DNA from: Sulfidibacterium sp036244975
GTDB lineage: Bacteria; Bacteroidota; Bacteroidia; Bacteroidales; F082
Assembly: GCA_036244975.1 (NCBI GenBank)
Contig: BTTE01000017.1
Coordinates: 1 to 40,317, forward strand
Length of the DNA stretch: 40,317 nt
Direction: 5' to 3'
In this document: positions 1-7,441 of the stretch, piece after piece
How the letters are laid out: each line of letters starts with the position of its first letter
How positions within the stretch are numbered: the first letter of the stretch is position 1
Notes under the pieces: model-generated
What the model saw: only the letters and a program-made list of their open reading frames with translations
The model's database searches: none
What the model was told of the DNA's origin: nothing
Program-made: the position numbers and the translations under genes

Positions 1-24
1 TGGGAAAGTAGGCCGTCGCCAACC
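1..24 (+). rRNA. rrf: 3' end of 5S rRNA (partial)
   Basis: The first bases (TGGGAAAGTAGGCCGTCGCC) match the conserved 3' strand of bacterial 5S rRNA helices and are followed at once by a strong terminator. Only the last two dozen bases are inside the window, so an rRNA operon should lie to the left on the plus strand. The identification rests on a short tail and its terminator. Confidence 0.75.
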
Positions 25-29
25 TTTTT

Positions 30-62
30 AAAGCCTCAGCATTTATTTGTTGAGGCTTTTTT
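30..62 (+). terminator. Rho-independent terminator of the rRNA operon
   Basis: A 9-bp perfect stem (AAAGCCTCA at 30-38, TGAGGCTTT at 51-59) has a 12-nt AT-rich loop and runs straight into a T tract. It directly follows the 5S rRNA tail and so probably ends the rRNA transcript. Confidence 0.85.
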
Positions 63-64
63 TG

Positions 65-438
65 GTTAGGAGAAACAGGTTGAGGAAATCCGGAGGCGGG
101 GATGGGAAAAACAGGGAAAAATGGTGGTATTGCAGTTTACACCAGCTGGTGTTCGGTGTGTCACAAAGAGATGCCCATCTGGAAAAAAAGCACTCAAAGG
201 GGGACACAGGAAGAATAGACAAACTTCTGCCGCTTTGAGCGTCCACCTTGTAGATTTGCCTTTGAATTTGCAGAATGAAAATGTAAAAAAGGACAAATAA
301 TTATTGCAGTAGTAATGCTTTTTGTGTAATTCGTGTAATTCGATGACGGGAGTCAAAAACCGTTCCCCGGATTTTCTTTCAAACGGCTCTAAACTACTTT
401 CTCCACCATCAGGCATGGAAGTTTTTGCGTTTTTAGCT
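65..438. other. Intergenic region without recognisable gene
   Basis: This is the stretch between the rRNA terminator and the nucleoside permease promoter. The only structure noticed is a short tandem repeat of GTGTAATTC at about 324-341. Open frames here on both strands are short and show no recognisable protein similarity. Confidence 0.5.
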
Positions 439-446
439 TACATTTG
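439..446 (+). promoter_or_regulatory. -7 element (TAnnTTTG) for the nucleoside permease
   Basis: TACATTTG matches the Bacteroidota housekeeping -7 consensus TAnnTTTG. It would start transcription about 40 nt before the ATG at 494. No clear -33 element was found. Confidence 0.5.
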
Positions 447-493
447 CGTCTCATTTTTCACAGAAACAATAGCAGTAACAAAAAAATACCATT

Positions 494-1744
494 ATGGCAA
501 TTAAATTTCGTCTTATTGTTATGAATTTCCTGCAGTTCTTTGTCTGGGGCGCATGGCTTCTTTCATTTGGTAAATATCTTGGGGCAACCCTGCATTTTAG
601 CGGCGAACAAATTGGTGCTATTTTTATGACACTGGGTATTGCTTCTCTTTTCATGCCAGGGCTGTTGGGTATTGTGGCCGACCGCTGGATTAAGCCTAAC
701 AAGCTTTTTGCGCTGGTACATATTCTCGGCGCTTTTCTGTTGTACTTCGCGGCAAAACAGACAGGTTTTGATTCCCTTTACCTTGTGATGTTGCTTTACC
801 TAATGCTTTATATGCCCACTATTGCACTGGATAATACGGTGTCGTATTGTATTCTGGAAAAAGAAGGCTATGATATTGTGAAAGATTTTCCGCCTATTCG
901 TGTGTGGGGAACCATCGGCTTTATTATTGCCGTTTGGCTTATCGATATGCTTGGCTGGGGACTCAGTAACATGCAGCTGTACTTCTCGGCTGCTTTCTCG
1001 CTGGTTTTAGGGCTTTACTCGCTTACACTTCCCGATTGTGCCATTGAAAAATCTAAAGCAAAAAAAACATTGGTTCAGGCTCTTGGCCTGGATGCCTTTG
1101 TACTGTTCAAAGATAAAAAAATGGCTATCTTCTTTATTTTCTCCATGTTGCTTGGTGCTGCTCTGCAGATTACCAACATGTGGGGAGAGGCTTTCCTGCA
1201 CGATTTTGGGAAAATTGTCGCCTACAAAGGCGCTTTCGCTGTTACCCACAATGGTATTTTGATGTCGGTTTCGCAAATGTCGGAAACGCTGTTTATCCTT
1301 ACCATTCCCTTTTTTCTGAAGCGGTTTGGTATTAAGAAAGTAATGATTATGAGTATGTTTGCCTGGGTATTTCGTTTTGGACTTTTCGGTATCGGTTCGC
1401 CGATAGGGTTTGGCCTCGTTTTCCTGCTTTTCTCTATGATTATTTACGGCATGGCCTTCGACTTTTTCAATATTTCAGGTTCGTTGTTTGTGGAAATGGA
1501 AGCCGAACCTAAAATCAGAGCCAGTGCCCAGGGCTTGTTTATGATCATGACTAACGGCCTCGGCGCCATGATCGGCGCTTATGGCAGTGGGGTTATTATT
1601 GAATATTATACCCTAAATGGCACACGTGACTGGCAAACCATCTGGTTTATCTTTGCTGCTTATTCCCTTGTTGTCGGTGTAACTTTTATGTTGTTGTTTA
1701 AATACAAACACGATTCCGAATCGATGACGCAAATCCATCATTAA
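494..1744 (+). CDS. nupG: MFS nucleoside:H+ symporter (NupG/XapB-like permease)
   Basis: Product of 416 aa with about twelve hydrophobic segments, close to the usual ~420 aa of nucleoside:H+ symporters of the major facilitator superfamily. The N-terminus (NFLQFFVWGAWLLSFGKYL) and the downstream GLLGIVADRWI segment resemble NupG/XapB-type inner-membrane permeases. The inferred role is proton-coupled uptake of nucleosides. It converges on folA-thyA, whose products make dTMP de novo, so the neighbourhood joins nucleoside salvage and thymidylate synthesis. The ATG at 494 lies about 40 nt after a TAnnTTTG element; an internal Met at codon 10 is a possible alternative start. The gene symbol reflects family resemblance, and substrate preference cannot be read from the sequence. 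Confidence 0.85.
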   Translation: MAIKFRLIVMNFLQFFVWGAWLLSFGKYLGATLHFSGEQIGAIFMTLGIASLFMPGLLGIVADRWIKPNKLFALVHILGAFLLYFAAKQTGFDSLYLVMLLYLMLYMPTIALDNTVSYCILEKEGYDIVKDFPPIRVWGTIGFIIAVWLIDMLGWGLSNMQLYFSAAFSLVLGLYSLTLPDCAIEKSKAKKTLVQALGLDAFVLFKDKKMAIFFIFSMLLGAALQITNMWGEAFLHDFGKIVAYKGAFAVTHNGILMSVSQMSETLFILTIPFFLKRFGIKKVMIMSMFAWVFRFGLFGIGSPIGFGLVFLLFSMIIYGMAFDFFNISGSLFVEMEAEPKIRASAQGLFMIMTNGLGAMIGAYGSGVIIEYYTLNGTRDWQTIWFIFAAYSLVVGVTFMLLFKYKHDSESMTQIHH

Positions 1745-1764
1745 TCCGGGCCTTTCAGGAAAAG

Positions 1765-2262
1765 TTATTTTCGCTCATATATCTCAAAAGAGTAGCTGAA
1801 ATCATTTTGTGGGTCGTCCGAGACAAGTTGGCTTTCGGCTAACGTCCATTCGTCGGGAGAGATTTCCGGAAAAAAAGTGTCCGCTTCAAAATCTTTGTGT
1901 ACACGGGTGATGTAAAGTTTCTGTGCATAAGGCATAAACTGTCGGTAGATGGAACCGCCTCCGATAATGAAATTTTCCTTTTCAGCATCCATTTTCTCAA
2001 TGGCATCTTCAATGGAATAAGCCATCAGGCAGTTATCAATCTGTTCCCCGGCAACATCGGTGACCACCATGTTCGTCCGGTGAGGCAGGGGCCGTGCAGG
2101 CAGGGAGAAATAGGTGCGTTTTCCCATGACCACGTAATGGTCTTTGGTCAGGCGTTTAAATCGTTTCAGGTCTTCCGAAATATGCCACAACAGGTCATTG
2201 TCTTTGCCAATGGCATAATTTTCAGCAATGGCTACAAAAATGGATATTTTTTTCTCACTCAT
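1765..2262 (-). CDS. folA: Dihydrofolate reductase
   Basis: Product of 165 aa, the usual size for bacterial DHFR, which reduces dihydrofolate to tetrahydrofolate with NADPH in the cytoplasm. Visible hallmarks are the N-terminal strand with the flexible Met20-type loop (AENYAIGKDNDLLWH), the conserved Trp26, the acidic Asp31 in SEDLKRFK matching the catalytic Asp27 of E. coli, the MGKRTYFS segment and the NADPH-binding IIGGGSIY loop. It lies 59 nt downstream of thyA on the same strand, an arrangement that regenerates the dihydrofolate made by thymidylate synthase. It is probably co-transcribed with thyA and the DUF151 gene. Confidence 0.95.
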   Translation of the reverse strand: MSEKKISIFVAIAENYAIGKDNDLLWHISEDLKRFKRLTKDHYVVMGKRTYFSLPARPLPHRTNMVVTDVAGEQIDNCLMAYSIEDAIEKMDAEKENFIIGGGSIYRQFMPYAQKLYITRVHKDFEADTFFPEISPDEWTLAESQLVSDDPQNDFSYSFEIYERK

Positions 2263-2321
2263 TTATTTTTCCTTTACTTTTTTCTTTCACAATTCACAAT
2301 TAACGGTTCACCATTCACCAT

Positions 2322-3146
2322 TTACACCGAAATTTCTCCTTTGATATGCGGATAAGGATTATAATTTTTCAATATAAAATCTTCGAAGGTAAAACCAAAA
2401 ATATCTTTCACTTCCGGATTTATTACCATCTTCGGCAATGGCCGGGGCGTCCGCGTCAGCTGTAAGGCAACTTGTTCGAAATGGTTGCGGTAAACGTGTG
2501 CATCGCCCAGTGTATGTATAAAATCGCCCGGCTGCAGGTCGGTAGCCCGGGCCATCATCATTGTCAGCAAAGCGTAAGAAGCAATGTTGAACGGAACGCC
2601 GAGAAAAATGTCAGCACTTCGCTGATAAAGCTGGCACGAGAGCCTGCCGTTGGCCACGTAAAACTGAAACCACGCATGACAGGGGGGCAGAGCGGCTTTT
2701 CCGTTGGTAACATTTTCGCTAAAGCTTTTTCCCGTGTCGGGCAATACCGACGGGTTCCAGGCGGCAACAATTATCCGCCGGCTGTCGGGGTTATTTTTAA
2801 TCTGATCCACTGCATTTTTTATCTGGTCGATGCCTTCGTTGTTCCAGTTACGCCATTGGGAACCATACACCGGCCCGAGATCGCCATTTTCGTCTGCCCA
2901 GGCATCCCATATTTTCACGCCGTGCTCACGGAGATAACTCACGTTGGTTTCGCCTTTCAAAAACCACAGCAACTCGTAAATAATCGATTTCAGGTGGAGC
3001 TTCTTGGTAGTTAACAACGGAAAACCATCACTTAAGTCAAAGCGCATTTGATAACCGAAAACACTTTTGGTGCCGGTACCGGTACGGTCGCCTTTTTCTG
3101 CCCCGTTATTTACCACATGCTGCAACAAGTCCAAATATTGTCTCAT
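2322..3146 (-). CDS. thyA: Thymidylate synthase
   Basis: Product of 274 aa, slightly longer than the 264-aa E. coli enzyme. ThyA methylates dUMP to dTMP using methylene-tetrahydrofolate. The sequence shows the N-terminal RTGTGTKSVFG motif, the KKLHLKSIIYELLWFLKG helix, the active-site loop ALPPCHAWFQFYV with nucleophile Cys156, and the QLYQRSADIFLGVPFNIAS dUMP-binding segment. A short insertion precedes the active-site loop (PDTGKSFSENVTNGKA). It lies between the DUF151 gene and folA on the same strand with gaps of about 55 nt, consistent with an operon. Confidence 0.97.
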   Translation of the reverse strand: MRQYLDLLQHVVNNGAEKGDRTGTGTKSVFGYQMRFDLSDGFPLLTTKKLHLKSIIYELLWFLKGETNVSYLREHGVKIWDAWADENGDLGPVYGSQWRNWNNEGIDQIKNAVDQIKNNPDSRRIIVAAWNPSVLPDTGKSFSENVTNGKAALPPCHAWFQFYVANGRLSCQLYQRSADIFLGVPFNIASYALLTMMMARATDLQPGDFIHTLGDAHVYRNHFEQVALQLTRTPRPLPKMVINPEVKDIFGFTFEDFILKNYNPYPHIKGEISV

Positions 3147-3199
3147 AAATTAATTTTTTTTCGGGAATGCCAATTCCGGCCGGAATTAAAACTATTTGT

Positions 3200-3802
3200 C
3201 TAAAGTTTCTCTTTCCGTTTTTTTATTTCATCACGAATGCGGGAAGCCTCCTCGTAATTTTCTTCTTCAATGGCTTTTCGAAGCATACCTTCCAATTCTT
3301 CCAGCAAGTAATCTTCGTAAGTATGGCCTGATGAAGTGGTTTCCTCATGCTGTTCTTCAGTTTTTCCACCGGTTTCCGGTTCTGTGTCTGATTCTTCAAT
3401 CACAATGCCGGCTTCATCAATAATTTCGGCAGCAGCATAAATCGGGCAGTCAAAACGGAGTGCAAGGGCTACCGCATCAGACGTACGGCTGTCAATTTCC
3501 ACCTTCTTGCCGTCTTTCTCACATACCAGTTTTGAATAAAAAATACCTTCTTCAAATTTATTAATCACCACCTCTATGAGGTGTATGCCAAAGCTCGTGG
3601 CAAAATTTTTAAATAAATCATGGGTCAGTGGCCGTTGTGGTTTCATCTTTTCCAGAAAAATAGCAATCGCCTGTGCTTCGAAGCCACCGATAATAATCGG
3701 CAGTCGTTTGTCTTCTCCTACCACACCGAGAAACAAGGCATAAGCCCCACTTTGCGATTGGCTGTATGACATTCCAGCCACGAACATCTCAACTTTTTTC
3801 AT
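3200..3802 (-). CDS. DUF151 bifunctional nuclease-family protein with C-terminal UVR motif
   Basis: Product of 200 aa. Residues ~1-130 form a DUF151 domain (segments such as GEDKRLPIIIGGFEAQAIAI, and SRTSDAVALALRFDCPIYA), a family described as bifunctional nuclease. Residues ~165-200 (LRKAIEEENYEEASRIRDEI) match the UvrB/UvrC-interacting UVR motif, joined by an acidic, low-complexity linker. It is probably the first gene of the operon with thyA and folA. The link to thymidylate synthesis is conserved-context inference; the cellular role of this domain pair is not established from the sequence. Confidence 0.88.
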   Translation of the reverse strand: MKKVEMFVAGMSYSQSQSGAYALFLGVVGEDKRLPIIIGGFEAQAIAIFLEKMKPQRPLTHDLFKNFATSFGIHLIEVVINKFEEGIFYSKLVCEKDGKKVEIDSRTSDAVALALRFDCPIYAAAEIIDEAGIVIEESDTEPETGGKTEEQHEETTSSGHTYEDYLLEELEGMLRKAIEEENYEEASRIRDEIKKRKEKL

Positions 3803-4039
3803 GCTTTACTTTCATTCTTTTTCGAGCAAATAAAATTATACATAATTCGGTTATCAACACCCGGTAATAAAGATATTTTCATGGGTTTTATTAACAACTG
3901 CCGGTGTTGTTATTTATAAACAAACTAAATTTATGCACAAATTATTGGCAATCAAAGAATAAAAGATTTTACAAGGTTTGTTACTTTAAAAATATTATTA
4001 ACAATCCAATTATAGCTTACTTTCAATAAGGTGAATTTT

Positions 4040-4047
4040 TATATTTG
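4040..4047 (+). promoter_or_regulatory. -7 element for the membrane pyrophosphatase
   Basis: TATATTTG is an exact match to TAnnTTTG in the 298-bp AT-rich gap between divergent genes. It predicts a leader of about 50 nt before the ATG at 4101. Confidence 0.6.
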
Positions 4048-4100
4048 TACCCTCAATGCAAACGTTTTAAATCAAGTTATTCAAAAAAAAATCATCTAAC

Positions 4101-6545
4101 ATGAAAAAATTTCTATCCTTGGTTGCCGTGTTTAGTATTCCGGCATTTTCAATGGCCAGTGAAGCGGATTTGGTTATCCCAAATGGCATGAAGCACGAAA
4201 CCATTCTTTATTGGACGTTTCTGGTAACTTTTGCCGGATTTATGTTTGGTTTATATCAGTATAAAAAAGTAAAAAAAATCGGGGCACACAGCTCGATGCT
4301 TGATGTGGCCAATGTTATTTATCAGACCAGTAAGACCTACCTTATTCAGCAGGGTAAGTTTCTCGCCATTCTTTTTGCGATTGTCGGTGTTATCGTTGCC
4401 TTCTATTTCGGCTTTCTTTCAGGAGGAAATTTCGGGGTCGGAGGCGTGTTGATGATTTTGGGCTGGATGATTTTGGGTATCCTTGGCTCGTATAGCGTGG
4501 CATGGTTTGGTATCAGAATGAATACGTTGGCCAATTCCAGGATGGCTTTTGCTTCGCTGGAAAGAAAACCCCTCAAATTACACTCCATTCCTTTAAAGGC
4601 CGGAATGAGTATCGGCGTTATGTTGGTGTCCCTGGAACTTACCATGATGACCATTATTCTGATATTTGTTCCGGGTAACTATGCCGGTGCCAGTTTCATT
4701 GGCTTCGCTATTGGTGAGTCGCTGGGAGCTTCTGCTTTAAGGATTGCAGGTGGTATTTTTACGAAAATTGCCGATGTGGGTTCTGACCTTATGAAAGTGA
4801 TCTTTAAAATTGATGAAGACGACCCGCGAAATCCCGGTACCATTGCCGACTGTGTGGGCGACAATGCAGGCGACAGCGTAGGTCCCACCGCTGACGGTTT
4901 TGAAACTTACGGTGTTACCGGTGTCGCTTTGATTACTTTTATCATTTTGGCCATAACCAAAGCCACTGCCCCTCTTCATTATCTTGATTACCAGATAGAA
5001 CTGCTTACCTGGATTTTCGTTATCCGCGTGATAATGATTGTAACCTCTATTGCAGGATACTGGATAAACAATGCTGTTACCAAAGTAAAATACCGTGATG
5101 CCGATGACATTGATTTTGAAGCGCCGCTGACTTCCCTCATCTGGATTACTTCCATACTTTCCATTGTTTCTACATTTATTGTCAGTTATTTTACTATCCA
5201 TGCACTGCCGCAAAATATGTGGATTGTTTTATCAGTTATTATCAGTGCCGGAACTTTAGGTGCTGCCCTTATTCCTGAATTTACCAAATTGTTTACCAGC
5301 CCTAAATCAGCCCATGTTAAAGAAGTGGTTGAAGCATCAAGAAAAGGAGGCGCCTCATTAAACATTCTCTCCGGTCTGGTATCCGGTAATTTTTCAGGGT
5401 TCTGGCAGGGAATGGTTTTCCTTTTGTTGATGTTTATTGGTTATTATGCCAGCACTTTTGGCCTGGGTGATTTTATGATTTATCCTTCCATTTTTGCTTT
5501 CGGACTGGTGGCTTTTGGCTTCCTCGGTATGGGACCTGTTACCATCGCTGTTGACAGTTACGGTCCTGTTACCGATAACGCACAATCTATTTATGAATTG
5601 TCGCTAATCGAAGAAAACAAAGAAGAAGTAACTCCGGAAATCGAAAAAGAGTTTGGTTTTAAACCTGATTTTGAAAAAGCCAAATATTATCTCGAAGCTA
5701 ATGATGGCGCCGGAAACACATTTAAAGCTACGGCAAAACCGGTATTGATAGGCACGGCAGTGGTTGGTGCTACCACGCTGATTTTTTCATTAATTCTGGT
5801 TATTCAAAAAGAACTGGGAGTAAATCCCGTTGATGTGCTTAACCTTTTGAATCCTTTTACTATTTTTGGTTTCCTCGCTGGTGGTGCGGTGGTTTATTGG
5901 TTTACAGGAGCATCCATTCAGGCTGTTACTACGGGTGCTGCACGTGCCACCGAATATATTAAGAACAACATTAATCTTGATCTGGGTGCTGAGAAGAAAG
6001 CAGACATTAACAAGTCAAGAGAGGTCGTCCAAATTTGTACGTTATACGCACAAAAAGGAATGTGGAACATTTTCTTTGCACTTTTTTCCTTTGCTTTGGC
6101 TTTTGCATTTCTGGCTGCTCCGTCCGGGTTGGTATCAGGCATGACTAAAATGGATATCATCACAAATTCGGCACCTGTTTCCCTCTTTGTGGGTTACTTA
6201 CTTTCCCTTGCTTTCTTTGGTTTGTATCAGGCCATATTTATGGCCAATGCCGGGGGCGCCTGGGATAACGCTAAGAAAATAGTTGAAGTGGACTTGCAGG
6301 AAAAAGGAACCGCGTTGCACGATGCTACCATAGTAGGAGATACCGTTGGCGATCCGTACAAAGATACCTCTTCCGTTTCGTTAAACCCTGTCATTAAATT
6401 TAGTACGCTGTTTGGGTTGCTTGCTATGGAAATATCCATTTCCGAACATTTCCGGCATGTGGCGCCTTATTTCGGACTTGCTTTCCTTGTAATAGCACTC
6501 TATTTTGTTTACCGTTCGTTCTACAAAATGAGAATTAACGGATAA
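4101..6545 (+). CDS. hppA: Membrane-bound ion-translocating pyrophosphatase, divergent K+-independent type
   Basis: Product of 814 aa with many membrane segments; canonical enzymes are usually ~670-770 aa. It hydrolyses pyrophosphate and pumps H+ (or Na+) across the membrane. The substrate-binding signature is present: D225-VGSD-229, then EDDPRNPGTIAD and D254-NAGD-258, and late aspartates in GDTVGDPYKDT. The second motif reads DNAGDSVGPTADGFETY where canonical enzymes have a DNVGDCAGMAADLFESY-like sequence, so the protein looks divergent. K542 in GNTFKA sits where K+-independent enzymes carry lysine. The N-terminus (MKKFLSLVAVFSIPAFSMAS) resembles a signal peptide or first membrane segment. 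It is a single-gene unit with its own promoter and terminator. Ion specificity is inferred, not shown. Confidence 0.92.
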   Translation: MKKFLSLVAVFSIPAFSMASEADLVIPNGMKHETILYWTFLVTFAGFMFGLYQYKKVKKIGAHSSMLDVANVIYQTSKTYLIQQGKFLAILFAIVGVIVAFYFGFLSGGNFGVGGVLMILGWMILGILGSYSVAWFGIRMNTLANSRMAFASLERKPLKLHSIPLKAGMSIGVMLVSLELTMMTIILIFVPGNYAGASFIGFAIGESLGASALRIAGGIFTKIADVGSDLMKVIFKIDEDDPRNPGTIADCVGDNAGDSVGPTADGFETYGVTGVALITFIILAITKATAPLHYLDYQIELLTWIFVIRVIMIVTSIAGYWINNAVTKVKYRDADDIDFEAPLTSLIWITSILSIVSTFIVSYFTIHALPQNMWIVLSVIISAGTLGAALIPEFTKLFTSPKSAHVKEVVEASRKGGASLNILSGLVSGNFSGFWQGMVFLLLMFIGYYASTFGLGDFMIYPSIFAFGLVAFGFLGMGPVTIAVDSYGPVTDNAQSIYELSLIEENKEEVTPEIEKEFGFKPDFEKAKYYLEANDGAGNTFKATAKPVLIGTAVVGATTLIFSLILVIQKELGVNPVDVLNLLNPFTIFGFLAGGAVVYWFTGASIQAVTTGAARATEYIKNNINLDLGAEKKADINKSREVVQICTLYAQKGMWNIFFALFSFALAFAFLAAPSGLVSGMTKMDIITNSAPVSLFVGYLLSLAFFGLYQAIFMANAGGAWDNAKKIVEVDLQEKGTALHDATIVGDTVGDPYKDTSSVSLNPVIKFSTLFGLLAMEISISEHFRHVAPYFGLAFLVIALYFVYRSFYKMRING

Positions 6546-6561
6546 CCGTTTTTCAATTGTT

Positions 6562-6595
6562 AAAAAAGGAGTCTCTACGGGGTCTCCTTTTTTTT
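6562..6595 (+). terminator. Rho-independent terminator after hppA
   Basis: An A-tract plus GGAG (6562-6571) can pair with CTCC plus a T-tract (6584-6595) around a 12-nt loop, 17 nt after the hppA stop. The T run completes a typical intrinsic terminator. Confidence 0.75.
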
Positions 6596-6630
6596 GGTAA
6601 GGAGGTTTAAGGGTTGGAAGGCTGGGAGGA

Positions 6631-6675
6631 AATGAATAATGAATAATGAAAAATGAAGAGTGAAGAGTGAAAAAT
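6631..6675. repeat. Simple degenerate repeat (AATGAATAATGA / GAAGAGTGA type)
   Basis: Short units of AATGAATAATGA and GAAGAGTGA are repeated imperfectly. Similar low-complexity spacers appear elsewhere in this window, for example around 2285-2330 and 32620-32786. No coding potential was seen. Confidence 0.6.
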
Positions 6676-6850
6676 TACAAATCTGTTATTGCGAGGAGTT
6701 TGCCAGGCTTGTGGGGCGAATGGCGTAGCAATTTCATTTTTGTCACCTTCACATTGTCATTTTTGATTTAAGAACAAGGAATGCCAATTTTTGATTTGGG
6801 TTACTGGCTCAAATCAGCCGGGAGAGAATGGAAGAATCCAGGAAAAAGGC

Positions 6851-7025
6851 TGTCATTTCGACAAACGGAGGCACGGAGTGAGGAGAAATCCCCCGGGAAA
6901 GAATCTGTCTTTTCGAAGGACCCCCAAAGCTTTCGGGGGGCTGAGAAATCTCCCATGCTTCAGCCTGCTGCTTAGGAAATTTCTCACGCCAACGCTCTAC
7001 CCGCCTTGAGGGTTCGAAATGACAA
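6851..7025. repeat. Large imperfect palindromic (REP/MITE-like) element
   Basis: The ends are inverted (TGTCATTTCGA at 6851; TTCGAAATGACA ending near 7025). Inside these, GAGAAATC pairs with the later GAAATTTCTC, and a central C5-AAAGCTTT-C-G5 hairpin lies at about 6921-6940. This is a ~175-bp foldback of the kind dispersed in Bacteroidota genomes. A shorter REP-like fragment (TTATTGCGAGGAG ... GTAGCAATTTC) lies just before it at about 6684-6734. No transposase is present. The short open frames inside are not considered genes. Confidence 0.7.
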
Positions 7026-7073
7026 CCAGAAGCTTAAGAGGCTAAACCAGCGCCAGTGATGTGGCAAATGGCA

Positions 7074-7280
7074 TTACCCTCTATTCTTCTCAAATTCAAT
7101 CAATTCAACAGGTGCTCCATGATGCCCAATCATGGCAACTCTTACTCCGTCTGAAGGGGTATTAGGTGCTGTGATTATTTTGAAATCACGATTTTTTAGT
7201 TCGAAATCCAAATCGTTCACTTCAAAGGCAAGGTGAGGAACGGTTTGTATTAATGGAGCAATGGGACTGTCCTTCTCAAA
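7074..7280 (-). pseudogene. C-terminal remnant of a VOC/glyoxalase-family gene
   Basis: The minus strand between the TGA at 7281-7283 and the TAA at 7074-7076 is an open frame of 68 codons with no start codon near its beginning. Its product contains PHLAFEVNDLDFELK, then PNTPSDGVRVAMIG, then GAPVELIEF. This is the typical last third of a vicinal-oxygen-chelate (glyoxalase/bleomycin-resistance-like) protein of about 130-140 aa, including the GAPVELIEF strand with a metal-ligand-type Glu. The N-terminal half is missing, so this is a gene remnant. It lies at the edge of the accessory island, next to repeats. Confidence 0.65.
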
Positions 7281-7336
7281 TCACCTGACACTGGTTCGTT
7301 TACAAACACGTGACATATTATTGCGTTAGTTTAAAT

Positions 7337-7359
7337 GGCACGCGAAACATTCGCGCGCC
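7337..7359. repeat. GC-rich hairpin beside the direct repeat
   Basis: GGCACGCGAA (7337-7346) pairs with TTCGCGCGCC (7350-7359) around a 3-nt loop, with one G-T wobble on one strand. It stands out in AT-rich surroundings. It lies between a CTAACGC motif (minus strand, about 7323-7329) and the 29-bp direct repeat at 7376, and has no T tract. It may be part of a recombination site or a structured RNA end; neither is proven. Confidence 0.5.
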
Positions 7360-7375
7360 AGTAAGGGGTTCAATT

Positions 7376-7404
7376 GTATTTAACCATTTCGCCCGCATTG
7401 TTTA
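7376..7404 (-). repeat. 29-bp direct repeat, copy A (right end of nuclease module)
   Basis: The minus-strand sequence begins TAAACAATGCGGGCGAAATG and continues GTTAAATAC. About 24 of 29 positions match copy B at 9241-9269 in the same orientation. The two copies bracket the nuclease module (7442-9201), which suggests a cassette or insertion boundary. Confidence 0.6.
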
Positions 7405-7441
7405 AGAGCTCAGTTCATTGCTATCGGCCCCATATTCATTG

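Noticed and set aside
6781..7009. Two 64-72 aa plus-strand frames in the palindromic element
   Set aside because: They read through the foldback repeat and show repeat-derived composition, with no protein features.
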